From Hemibagrus wyckioides (lineage: Eukaryota; Chordata; Actinopteri; Siluriformes; Bagridae), in the NCBI RefSeq assembly GCF_019097595.1, contig NC_080731.1:10324571-10388570 (forward strand): 64,000 bases of DNA, read 5' to 3'. Shown here piece after piece: positions 11,561 through 22,440 of the stretch. The stretch's first letter is position 1, and each line of letters begins with the position of its first letter. The translations under genes were made by a program, and so were the position numbers. The notes under the pieces were generated by a model. It searched no databases. It saw nothing but the letters and a program-made list of their open reading frames with translations, and was not told where the DNA came from.

Positions 11561-14259
11561 GATATAGCAATTGCAAGTGTTATCTTGGCAGTTAGGTAAG
11601 AGGATGAATCCACATTAGGGTGTAGAAGTATGTCTATGTTCTTTCCTTTGCCATCTAGTTCTCTCCCTAGAGGACCACCTGCAACACTGGTTGTCCTTCA
11701 ACTTGCCACTTGTTAAAGCTGCTATACACAGTGCCTTCTGTGTGAATTGTGTTATTGTAAAAAAAACCCAGTAGTTTCAAAGTCCCTTCATTCCCCTTCA
11801 ACCCAAATATCAGCCCAATATTAGCAGGTGTATAATATTTGTCTAACTACGGCTTTTCTACTTAAAGTGGGAACCACATTACTACAATTTCAGTTATGAC
11901 AGTTCTGTCTTTATGAATTGAGCAGCACTTTAATATTTAATGACCTATTTTTAAACCTATTTTAGCCCCACTCACTCCAATTTACACTAATTTTCATAAT
12001 GTGTAAAACCTACTTTACATTATGACATTTGTGAACAATGTGGCTGCCACGTGCCAATCAATCCAAGTGGGGCAGAGCTGGTTTACACAAACAGCTGTAC
12101 TTCATGAATACCTGTATTAAATTACACAGAAATGTACCTGTGAGAAAATATTCTAAAAAGATGTAACCAGTGAAAATGTATGGGGTTAATAAGTTTTAAC
12201 AGCTATTTATTAGGAACCAAATGTCTTATTGAGCTGTAATGTGATGTGCTACATAATCAGTCTGAGAAGTCAGCAATTGATTCAAAAACAGGGCTGCCTT
12301 CAGCCAATCAGAATTGAGAATTGGATCAGCAATAACTATTGGTAAGGCACTTTGCTTTCTGAATAGGTTTAGTCTTTGAACACCTGGCATTGATCAACTG
12401 ACACCATGTGTTGCAGTTAAGTTAGTAAAGTAAAATAACAAATTATTTGCCTTATTATAATATTTTTTAAAAAAGATTTTTAATTTTTGTTTATTCGAAA
12501 AAACCGTAGAATCTTTAACAGCCTGTAAGAAAAGGTTATATCCTATTCGCTATTAAGAAAAGGTTTTCAATTGCTCTTGGAAAATCAGTGCATTCAGGGA
12601 TCAGATCAAAAAGCTAAGGAACCTCAGCTCCATCTATGAGTCAGAAAAGGGCTTTCATCATTTAATTGCTAACACAAGGGAGCATAAGCATGAAATCTTT
12701 TCTTTCTCTGACTGATATGGTTATTCTTATGCCCAAGTTCATTTTTATACCGTAATCACTGAAGGCCATGTTGTGGATTTTACGTCTGCTCTATTATAAA
12801 ACATGCTGTGAGTTTGTAAAATGGAAAAAAATGTGAATGTTTTACTATGCCCTAGAGTTGGAGGGTAACTGGGTCCAAACAAACACCCTCAAAATACACT
12901 TGCATAGTGAAGTCCTGGAATTCAATGTGGGATAAATTGAAATAAAAAAAATATATACCTGCATTTCTGTAAAAATGTCCATTGCTATAACAAATACAAA
13001 TCAATTAAATTTAATTAAATGGAAAATGTCCCTTTCTTTAAACACAGTATAGTAAATTATAGGTTTCCACTGCTCCTAAACAGGTCTGGAATACATAAAT
13101 AATGGAAATTACAACCACACTCTACTAATAGAAAAAACAATACATTTAAAGACCATTTCAATTTTTGTTAGATTTTATTTTCCATTTGGAACTTCATGTA
13201 AAAACAATACACTGCATTTTAGTTGAGAAAAAAAAAATGGTTTGGGCTTAAAAAGAAGTGTCTACATTGTGGCTTGGTAGAACAAAGCAGAATAATAGGT
13301 GGAGTTTTCTTCCCAATCACATACTGTAAACAATCCTGTGTATAGAGATACAGAATATGACATCTGCTTTCAGTCATTGTAGCTTAGTTCATAAATGTAT
13401 GAGGAAATTGGTGTTCTGAAAGAAACCCAACTGATGACATAATGTTTTGTTTTATTGAGACTCACAATTATGTAAGTGCAAGTCTCAGATTAGTCATTTA
13501 AAGTGCAGTTGCTGGTAAGCAACTGGGTTCTGTTAAAGATTTCATGTGCCTACGGGTCTAATGTAACTGCAACTCCAAAGACCAAAAATGCATTGCGTCT
13601 CCAGCAGCTCGTCATTTTTCTTTTTTCTTTTTCTTTTATTGTAGTAGCTGTGAGATCACAAATTTGGTGCTAGGGAAGAACATATTTTGCCTTAGATAAC
13701 ATTTTTTGATAAAAGGTATTATCAGTTACTTTCTTTATTAATAAAGGCTATGTTTTTGTATATGCACTTATTACAAAATGAGGGCATTATTTTCCCATTT
13801 TTTTTCCAGGGTAAAAAGTGAAAAATTTTAAAAGGAAGAAGACTAATGACAGGTATCTATTACAATTAGCTACTAAGTCTGCTAAAATTGAAAAGTACAT
13901 TTTTAGATCAACAAATAGTGGCCAGTGCTCTGACGAGACATGTCAGATGTGTCGAAGAAGTTCATATTTATTTAATTATTTATAAAAGATTACATTCCCT
14001 TGAAACTGATTTTTGCTGAAAATAACCTAACTGAACTGTGCAAAAATAGTAATACGGCAAAAATAATGTTTATGATGAATAATTGTACCATTTACAATGT
14101 GCATTTGGAATGCATAGTACAAAAATTTTATTATGTACCTGTATAATGTAAGATTGATGTTTCATTGTGTGCTCATGATAACTGACATGTTTTAGTCATT
14201 GCTTGTGTGTTATACTGTAGCTCTTTGGCTGGTATGTGAGCGTATGTATTGTGTAGAAA
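11561..14259. other. AT-rich intergenic stretch including the hapln1 3' UTR
   Basis: The part next to 14259 must be hapln1 3' UTR (- strand). AATAAA signals on the - strand occur at 13967-13972 and further down near 13.64 and 13.17 kb; which one is used cannot be told. The first 100-200 bp may still be decayed gypsy sequence. No other gene or element was recognised. Confidence 0.5.
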
Positions 14260-14543
14260 TTACTGGTGAGCTCTGTAGCAGTAGGCCCCATAGAGCTTGT
14301 GCTTCTTGTCAGGAAATCCAACGGAACGGACAGCTGCTTCGGTGGGGCTGCACTTCATCCTGGGCTTGGAGATGGGGTATCTTACACTACCATCAGCCAG
14401 CCAGCCAGCATCACAACGGTCGTAGCCCATCAGCTTCCAGGCTGCGAATATGTGCCCTATCTTTGCTAGCTCAGCTCCATCTTCCTCACAGACCTGCATA
14501 GCCTCAGGGAAGGTCAGTTTCTGATCCACGTAGAACACATTTC
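14260..14543 (-). CDS. hapln1: hapln1 last coding exon: Link domain 2
   Basis: The exon follows acceptor TTTGGTCCTCAG on the - strand and ends at TAA (14260-14262), giving 284 bp. It encodes GNVFYVDQKLTFPEAMQ, IGHIFAAWKLMGYDRCDAGW, LADGSVRYPISKPR, KCSPTEAAVRSVGFPDKKHK and LYGAYCYRAHQ. The four Link-fold cysteines are at QVC, DRC, MKC and AYC. This closely matches the C-terminus of vertebrate HAPLN1. Link 2 binds hyaluronan together with Link 1. The split codon g|ga joins smoothly to Link 1. The a/b paralogue of teleosts is not decided here. Confidence 0.96.
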
Positions 14544-15210
14544 CTGAGGACCAAAAGAGCATAGATTATTATAGAATGCATATAGAGATTCTTTCTTAAT
14601 CCTGTACATATAGTCATGACACAGAAATAATGATGTAGAAGGCCAGTCATTAACCAGACAAATACTATAATAAGGCTTTGACATTAAGGTTCCCTTAACT
14701 GACATTATTTTCTTCACTAGTTAGCGTAAAAGATATATGCATTAATAACTATAAATAACATTAACAATGTATGTAATAAGTTTAAATGTGAATTAAGAAC
14801 TTCTGCAATATGCAAAACTCTGAAGAGAAATAAATTAATAAACAATTTTATACAGGTCATTGTGGATTTGTTGTACCTCATGGATAAACTGGTTCTTGCA
14901 GGTTTTTAGTAAATTATTTTTAAAATACCCAATAAACAAAAAAATATGATTCACTTTGATAAAATTAGCAAGTTAAATTTCCTGGTTTGTAAATAAATGC
15001 AGTAAATACTGTTAACTATATTAACTGTTAAAGGATTAAAGGGGAAATATTATTATATTATTATATTATGATTAGCTAACTAAAAGGGATTTTTTAAATT
15101 CATTTTATTCATTTGCTATAACCATTTCAGCTACAATTATATTAAAATATAAAATTAATTAAATTAAATTAATAAAAAGTTTAGTCAAGGGATTCTCAGG
15201 CTTCAAGCAC
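14544..15210 (-). other. hapln1: hapln1 intron between Link 1 and Link 2
   Basis: A 667-bp intron, AT-rich with TTATTA runs. The donor is the weak GTGCTT and the acceptor is TCCTCAG. No element was recognised. Confidence 0.85.
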
Positions 15211-15510
15211 CATTGTATCCAGTGGTGAAGCAGAAAACATCAAAACGGCTGTTGGTTTTGTTACGCTGGCCGTAACTCCTGAGTCCAGCAGCAACATTGC
15301 CCCCACATGGCTGTCTTGGTTTGGTGATGGGGTACTGTACGGTTCCATCACTCAACCAGCCAGCATTGCACCAGTCCATCCCTCCTTTCCAGGCCTGGTA
15401 GAGCTGCTCGAATGATGCCACCACAGCATCTTGCCCCAGGCAGGCTGCCTCAGCATCGTGAAAGTTCAGGTTGTAGCGGCCCATGCGTGGGGAGTAAGGG
15501 AATACAACCC
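15211..15510 (-). CDS. hapln1: hapln1 exon: Link domain 1
   Basis: A 300-bp exon (- strand) between acceptor CTCTTTTACAG and donor AATG|GTGCTT. It reads (G)VVFPYSPRMGRYNLNFHDAE, DAVVASFEQLYQAWKGGMDW, CNAGWLSDGTVQYPITKPRQ, PCGG and DVFCFTTGYNG. Four Link cysteines are seen (AAC, DWC, QPC, VFC), and there is an N-glycosylation sequon NKT. The donor is weak (GTGCTT in place of GTRAGT) but is fixed by the reading frame. In the family this domain binds hyaluronan and stabilises the link protein-proteoglycan-hyaluronan complex. Confidence 0.96.
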
Positions 15511-16307
15511 CTGTAAAAGAGAGTTATGGTTCTCAATTTAAAATCAGATGTATTTGGATTTAAAGGTAACAAAACCAGTTAATTTACTTGCTTGATTCAA
15601 TGTTTAACATTAATACTGACACACCCTGTCCATTTTTTCTACATTCTACTATACATTAATGTATAGTATTCATGTGTTTAGTAAATATGCAAGATCTTTT
15701 TTTTTCATATGAAGGCTGTTACAGCACTCAATAAAGACACTGGTGAAGTGTTAGTTGTTTTATTTCTTTTCTCCTTTTTCTGCTTGGGAAAAACTATTTG
15801 AGCTTTAATGCAAAAAAAATTACTTGCAGGCCTGAAGGCCTTTCATTGTTGCCATCTCTATTCCAATATTATCTACATCCATTTGTTGCAGCCTGTTTTC
15901 ATTACAGCTTGGACTCTTATTTAAAGACGTCCTATTCACTTTGCTGATGTCGTGTACAAGGACAGCCTTTGCCAAAGGCAAGAAATAATTTTAATTCAGC
16001 ATGTATAGTATATTTTAAATAACAGGCAATAAATGGCAACACATGAAATGTCTTGGAGGCTGTAAATTGGAGGCTGGAAGTAAAACAACAATATATGTGG
16101 TAGCTTGCTGCTCGGGGTCATCACAACGGATCATCTGGTCCACATGTTTGATTTGGCAAAGGTTTTATGCCAGATGCCTTTCCTGACTCAACCCTCCCAT
16201 TTTCTCCGGGCTTAAGACCAGCACTGAGATTTAACCCCTCAGTAACAATATATATGGTAGTATTCATTAATATTCATTCATCCATGAAACTGGACTAATT
16301 CAATTAC
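15511..16307 (-). other. hapln1: hapln1 intron between Ig and Link 1
   Basis: A 797-bp intron that carries a 140-bp SINE-like insertion close to the Ig-exon donor (annotated separately). Confidence 0.85.
16104..16243. mobile_element. SINE-like insertion with 17-bp target-site duplication
   Basis: A 140-bp sequence carrying the common fish repeat wording CACATGTTTGATTTGGCA, TTTTATGCCAGATGCC and TTTCCTGACTCAACCCTCCC. It is flanked by AACAATATATGTGGTAG (16087-16103) and AACAATATATATGGTAG (16244-16260), a 17-bp direct repeat with one mismatch. That is the mark of LINE-mediated retroposition. It sits in the hapln1 intron about 65 bp from the Ig exon. Confidence 0.8.
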
Positions 16308-16643
16308 CAGCCATTCGAAGCTCCATCTCCACTATGATGTCATCCATGCCACTCATGATCTCGCACTTGTATGTGCCATAGTCATCTAGGATGAGGTTGG
16401 TAATAATCAGGGTGGCATCATTATCGTCAGCCTCCTGCAGGTGAACATGGTTTAGGAAGCGTCCATATTTGATCTTGTGGAAACCCATTGAAATCAGCAC
16501 GTCAGTTTCGTCATTAACATCATCAAGTTTGGTCCACTTGATCCTCATTCCAATCGGACCAAAAGATAAGGCATCAGTAGGTTTCAGGCGGCAGGGCAAG
16601 CTAACATTATCACCTGGACTAGCAAAGATCTGAAGGCGATTCC
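16308..16643 (-). CDS. hapln1: hapln1 exon: Ig V-type domain
   Basis: A 336-bp exon (- strand) from acceptor GTGTCTTTTCAG to donor GCTG|GTAATT. It encodes (G)NRLQIFASPGDNVSLPCRL, then GMRIKWTKLDDV, SMGFHKIKYGRFLNHVHLQE and DATLIITNLILDDYGTYKCE, ending MELRMAG. The V-set cysteine pair is LPC and YKC; the tryptophan is in KWTKL and the DYGTYKC motif is intact. NVS is a glycosylation sequon. In link proteins this domain binds the G1 domain of aggrecan or versican. Reading from the ATG at 16683 runs through the acceptor and is not real. Confidence 0.95.
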
Positions 16644-17650
16644 CTGAAAAGACACACAAAAAAAACTCTCCGTGTTTATCCAAAAGTACAGATGACTTGA
16701 TAATTCATTAAATACCTTAATATGAATATCACTTTATACTCTTGCGAGGTTATTATTCACAGTCTTCCAAAAGTCTACAAAACCATAATTTATAAAACTT
16801 TCCAGTGTTTTTATTCAAACTGACCCACATGTGCTGCAGTGGAAATCAAAATGAGTGCTAGCTTTTGTCTTTCTCTATGGACCATCTTCTTTTATTAGCC
16901 TCATCTTTTTGTCTTTAGAACATTATCCAACTCCCCAAACCATTCATTAAACAGGCAGAACATATCAAGCAGTTAGCTAATAATAATTAATAGCACTTGC
17001 TACTGGTAAACCAATGAGGCAGCGACTGTACTTTGTCCAAATCCTAATAAACTGGAACTCGGTGGATAGTGAGCTGAAGCCGAGAGTACAAAATGGGGAG
17101 GCAACTGACATAAATGTCATCAAATGGCTAGGCACACTCGCTGTTGAGCATGGTAGCAAATTTTCAACTGATGTATTTTGATTTGAGTGCCACACGCATC
17201 GGCTTGATACAGCTAACAATTGCTGGCAGTAATGTAAATGTTGAAACGCTCTAGACATCTAGACAAGGCACCAATTGTATGTGAATATTGCCTATGAAGT
17301 AGGGGTAATTTACATGGAATGGCTTACATCATATCTCATTTCTCATTAAAAGCAGCCAAGAAGATCAAAATGCTGACTAATGAGGCCTAGGAACTCAATT
17401 TAAAAGAAAAGTATTACTCAGGAAGTTAAACCATCATGTTCAGTTTGTTTTCAAATGGAAGTTTCTTACTGTTTCGACTCAGTTTTTGTGCTTTGTGTTT
17501 CAGTTCATATATAAATTCTGCCCAGCCCTTGAGTACAGCTGAGAAACTATAAGAATACAGACATTCAGTGCATCCTGCCATGATTTTCTCTCTTACAGCT
17601 ACAAAAGAACTCTCAGTGGCTGCATGAGATTTTAATTAACAGTTTGGCAC

Positions 17651-17688
17651 TGTGTGTCTGTGTGTGTGTGTGTGTGTGTGCGTGTGTT
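17651..17688. repeat. (TG)n microsatellite
   Basis: About 38 bp of TG dinucleotides with single interruptions, within the hapln1 intron. Confidence 0.95.
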
Positions 17689-19619
17689 TTTCCCCAGTCT
17701 AGAGTTCTCCTCTTGTGTAGAGTACTCTTGCAGAGTAGCTTATTTATACAAGGATGTTTGTTGGCTTAAGGTTCGATGAGTAATTACGAAGTAACATTAA
17801 ATTAAATTAAAATCAAATTAAAATGGACAGGCGTTGATTGTGATAAAATACAATGCGGTGAAGACTTTCACAGCCCAAGACAATCACTACCACACAACAT
17901 TATACAACTGAGAGCCTGGAACCAGCTGGCTCTTTGAGTTGGGAAAGAGGAAGTGCTATAAATTTCAGTACTGTAAACACAGTGATTCAGCATGGCGATT
18001 TGTTCTACATCTGTCTGCAGAATTTGTGCATCTGTTGAATTGGCAGACCCTTGGCCTTTCGATATCCCCAGGACACTCCTAGGAAGCCCCCTAAAATTCT
18101 TTATCTTTTAACTAGTTTTTATGAATCCATTGGGACTAATTTTTTATGGCAGGCAGCTGTGGATGAACATGTGTATATTTCAGAATCTCCCTTAAAGATT
18201 AAATTCAAAATTTCAGGCACTATTTTGCATATTTTTGGGGAGTAAACAGCACTCATCACAGGCTTAATAACCTTTATATATGCTCCCATAATTTGGGGGT
18301 ATACTTTATTGCATTAACATTAGATTCACAGTGTGCATTCAGAACATCAAAAAAATTTAATAATACCATAATGTACATGCTTTAACCTCGCTATAAAACC
18401 ATAATCCATGTGAGGAACAATAAATCCCTTTGGTCTATTATTCATTTTATTCAGTAAGTATTCGGTCAATAAAAGTACTCTAACAGGAAAATGGCATAGA
18501 CACATGAGTGAGGAATAAAAGTATCAACTCAGCAACATATTCTGTAAGTTTACAGGTTCAATATTTTATTGAATAATTTGCTGCTCACATATATGGAAAC
18601 ACAAGAGCTCGCTCTCTCTTTTTCTCATGGACACATTCACACACATTCTTACTGATCCATGGCAGTCTAATGGCTGCATTATGCCTTTCCTGTCAGAAAA
18701 ATCAGGCCTGTCTAAGGCCGTCCGTTATGGCAATAAGGCACATAATAGCTCACCCTCCTTCCTCTCCTCTCTTCTCCTTTGCTAGCCCGGCCATAGTCTA
18801 GACCCAGTCTGATCCCATTCAGTCTGCTTACTTAACACACCATTACCTCAGAAGGAAAGGGAGAGGCATTTGGACGCACTTTAGCAAGGGGCACAAAATG
18901 CTGGAGCTGTTCGTCATGCCCTCCCAGCCTGCCAAACCCACACATAGCAGGTCTGTAAAGGGATGTTGGTGAAAACCCAGCATCTGGCAATGTCCCTGCT
19001 CTGAGACCATACAGAATAGCTACATGGCTTACATATAGCTGTGATGCAAGGAGTCCCAGATATTAATGCTGAGTGAGCTAAAGTATATACCACAGGAAAC
19101 GGGTACAGCAGAACTACAAATGATGCACTGACTCCAAATATTGGAAGAACCTTTACAAATATGTTCATGCCAATGTATTCACATGCACATTATATTACAC
19201 TGACAGCAATTACAGCAACTATTAATTTCACATTTGGCATACTATTATAAATTTATATAACGTTACATTTTACAACTTGAAAATATAGTCCAAACACAAT
19301 AATCACAATACTGTCATATAGAACCTTTTGAAGGTCACAATTTCTTTCTGTTTCTTTTTTTGAATGTGTGCCACCCCCTTCCCCTCTTCCTAGAACCATT
19401 GTGTCTTTGTTAGTGTTATTGGATGCTTCAGAAAAAAAGAGTACAAAATAATGCAGTTAACATTCTTTCATTTTGTTTAATTCAAGGGACAGCCCAAGAG
19501 TGACTCAACTTAATAGCCCTCTGAATTCTTACCTCAGTCACTGTATAGTGTTAAACGGTGCTGCTCAGTGCCACAAGCAATTTTCCACTGTTTAGTTTAA
19601 TTGCACCAGTAGAACACAG

Positions 19620-19621
<2 letters not shown>

Positions 19622-19650
<29 letters not shown>
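19622..19650. repeat. (CA)n microsatellite near the hapln1 exon 1 donor
   Basis: Uninterrupted CA repeat of about 14 units, 35 bp into the intron from the donor at 19685. On the transcribed strand it reads as TG. Confidence 0.96.
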
Positions 19651-19685
19651 TGACTTACTCTTAGAAAAACAGAAATTTGCCATAC

Positions 19686-19784
19686 CTGCTGTATATGCGT
19701 TGTTGGCAAAGCTCAGACAGACTAACACCAAGGGAATTATAGTTAGCATCTTCTTTCCTTTTCCTTTGTCTTTGGGCCTGTGCT
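19686..19784 (-). CDS. hapln1: hapln1 first coding exon: signal peptide (ATG at 19749)
   Basis: On the - strand ATG at 19749-19747 opens MLTIIPLVLVCLSFANNAYTA, a short hydrophobic signal peptide, followed by donor GCAG|GTATGG. The 64 coding bases leave one base that combines with GG of the Ig exon to give Gly, so all four exons join in frame (64+336+300+284 = 984 bp, 327 codons plus stop). This is shorter than the 354 residues of human HAPLN1, mainly because the spacer between signal and Ig domain is short. Bases 19750-19784 are 5' UTR. A CTTCTTTAG at 19785 could be an acceptor, but no good upstream donor was seen, so the UTR may be continuous. Confidence 0.88.
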
Positions 19785-19794
19785 CTAAAGAAGT

Positions 19795-19815
19795 AAAAAA
19801 AAAAAGGGGGGGGGG
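19795..19815. repeat. A11-G10 homopolymer pair in the hapln1 5' region
   Basis: Eleven A followed by ten G on the + strand, so C10-T11 on the hapln1 transcript strand, about 50 bp before the ATG. It is likely variable in length. Confidence 0.9.
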
Positions 19816-19958
19816 CTATTGACTCAAACTTAGGTAGACTACTTCTGGTTCCTGCACAGAAAATTGCTCTGCTTTCGTTGCTAGTGTGATAAGCTGTAGG
19901 AAGCAGACAGCTATGGTGCCACTGAAAAGTTTGGGGTCCTCAGTGGCTTCAACAAGAG

Positions 19959-20005
19959 CCTTTTATTTAAATCGGAGGGGCTGGCTAAGATCACTCCGCC
20001 TCCCC
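19959..20005 (-). promoter_or_regulatory. hapln1: candidate hapln1 core promoter: TATA-like box and GC box
   Basis: On the - strand a GC-box-like GGGGAGGCGGAG (20005-19994) is followed by a TATA-like TTTAAATAAAAGG (19971-19959). This would place a start site near 19930 and give a 5' UTR of about 180 bases before the ATG at 19749. No long upstream exon is required. Prediction from motifs only. Confidence 0.45.
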
Positions 20006-22029
20006 TTGGAGAAACTAAGGCCCCCATCACCCAATACTTTATCACCTAGAGCTCCTGCACCCTAACATACACATGATTTCTGCTTTGTCCCTTTGATGCA
20101 TGTTTTAGTCTGTATGTACGTAGATTGAAAATCTTATGATTTACATCTTAAAAACTAGGAGATATTTGCAGTAAATATGTTGATTTAGGTGGACAGGTGA
20201 CAGTGCCATGATAAAACTTATTATATCTGAAATAAAAATGTGCAGAAAAAGCTTAAATTGTCATGAGATTAAGCTGATAATGGAGTTGTTACAGCTTACT
20301 GTACACTTTTTTTTGGGTAGCTCTCTTTTATGAAATTCATTTAATATAACCCACAAGACTGATCCTTTTTATTTTCATTTCTATCCAACAGTGTCATTTT
20401 AAATATGAATAACTACCATTAATAACTACCAGGCCCTTGGTGCATTCATCACCATCCAGTACACCTCCTTAATAATTTCCTTCTCAGTAATGTACTCCCT
20501 TACTCAACCATATACCCCAGTGCAAAGCAGTGTGCCCACTTAACTGACCAATGTCCTAATATAGGCAAAATCCATTAACCTGTTAAGATAGAGAAGGCAT
20601 GTTAAGATGCAAGGAAGTGTGTGGTCCTCTAGGGATGTTTTTTCAGCCGTCTACATGGACAGTGACAGAGATGAAAACTGGGCTGGATGCCTGTACACCA
20701 CAGATGGTTTAATAACCTCTTGGTGCTGTTAAAACAGCTGTCAAAGTCAGTGATTGTTAGAGAGAAAATTCAAGCTGTGATGGAACTTTCAGCAGTATAG
20801 AGCTCCAGTGTATACAGAGGAAGTCCAACAAAGTTATTACCATGCAAAATTTAAAGCACCAGTGTCCAAGTTCATACAGCAATCACCACCTTAGTGGCAC
20901 AGACTGACTCATTACATGGAAAGGGTTTGACAGAGGAGTGGAATTCACATTACAGAATGCACTGCTGTTATACACCTACTGTTAATCATTATGCTTATAA
21001 CGTGAAGGATGTATTAAATTTGGAACTAATGTTTCTTCAGCATTACAGCCAAATGCAATATGAGCATCATGGGCAAACTGCATTAATTTCCCATTTTTGT
21101 TTGTTCATGTGTTGTAAAGTAGAAGGGAATTAAATGTCTTTCCCCTGCATAAGTGGAAACAGAAAATTCTAAAATGAGATTTTAGCTCAAAAGCCTTTTT
21201 CCACTTTCTTAAATCACTATGGAGCATTTGAATGACATGACTGCAAGATAGCAGGAATGCTGCTTAAGAGACAACACAGCTCATGTTAGCTACATAGTTA
21301 AAAAAAAAAGCACATATTAGGGCATTTATTCAACATACAGCAGTTTTCACTAAAAACATTTGTATTTTGCTTGTTGCACTTAAGTTTAGAATCACCACAT
21401 AAAGCTACTAATGCTATATAACACTGTACTTCCTTTCACAGAAACATGTTTTGTTTACTACCCAGAATACACCATTGTAATGTTGTGAAGATCGATTTAA
21501 CAAAATGATATATTAACCAACATACAACTGAAAAATATCAAGCAGGATACTTGTAGAATGTAGCCAAATGGCCTTTAGAAACAGTCTGCACTTTATTATT
21601 TATCTTTTGGAGAATGAGAAGATAAAACGTTCAGCAATTCTCCTGTCCTAGGTATTATTAAATGTGAAATACAAGCTCCAAGATCATTATTTTGAGCATT
21701 AGACAGTATCAATCAAATTAAAACAAATCTGCATTGAAATGTCAGACAGTTTTAGGTAATTAAGTAAGCGTGTGATATAAAAAAACTGTGTAGAGCTTGG
21801 TATTTGTGCACCCCCCCTTATAAAAGTTTTGTATTTTGTTGTTTTACAACCTGAATGAGATTAAATCTGGATTTTTAAATAAAATTGGCATCTGAAATAT
21901 CAAATGTCTAACATCTGAAGGTACAAAATATGTAGGTGTTTAACTGATAACTACAGAACAGATAAGGATTTTCCTAAAGTTATGGTAATGAACATTATTT
22001 TGGTATTAGATTTGTACAGATGTGTTATA
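20006..22029. other. hapln1: upstream flank of hapln1, nothing recognised
   Basis: AT-rich non-coding sequence. The open frame at 20894-21133 has no protein features. No repeat family was recognised. Confidence 0.5.
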
Positions 22030-22440
22030 TGTAGTAACAGTAAAAGTGCAGTATGCAGCATGTCAATGGAGTGACAATTTGTGGTCTTAAGGGATCCGTT
22101 ATGTCTGTGTTGAGGAGTCTGATGGCCTGTGGGATGAAGCTTCTCCTGAAACAGTTTTAACCATCAGACTACGGAAGTGCTTGACTTTCAGTGTGGGTAG
22201 AGTCTGATGATTTGAGTTTAATGATATAAGCAGCTCTGGTCCTGCAAAACTTGGCTGATGTTATGCAAAGAGGGGAGTGCAAACCCAAAGAAGTGCTCAG
22301 GTAGGCATACCACGTTCTGAAGGGCTTTGTGGTCCTGGGTTGTGCAATTTCCATACCAAACTGAGATTCACTGAGTCATTAAACTATCTGTAGCTCAAGT
22401 ATAGAACATTTTCTGGATCAGGGCAGGCTTCACAGAAAAC
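22030..22440 (-). mobile_element. decayed LINE fragment, RT C-terminus and 3' UTR
   Basis: On the - strand broken frames read WYGNCTTQDHKALQNVV, FFGFALPSLHNIS and then ..HPTGHQTPQH, equivalent to the C-terminal region of the LINE at 10.3 kb ([40 protein letters not shown]). The + strand wording TGTTGAGGAGTCTGATGGCC is shared with 10327-10346 apart from two bases. It is older and more damaged than the 10-kb copy. Confidence 0.7.

Larger units (their letters stand above)
16644..19685 (-). other. hapln1: hapln1 first coding intron
   Basis: A 3.0-kb intron between the signal-peptide and Ig exons. It holds a (TG)n tract near 17.65-17.69 kb, a (CA)n tract at 19622-19650 close to the donor, and a non-repetitive stretch at 18640-18860 that may be regulatory. 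No further exon was recognised. Confidence 0.85.

Noticed and set aside
14199..14501. + strand frames over the hapln1 Link 2 exon
   Set aside because: Shadow of the - strand Link domain.
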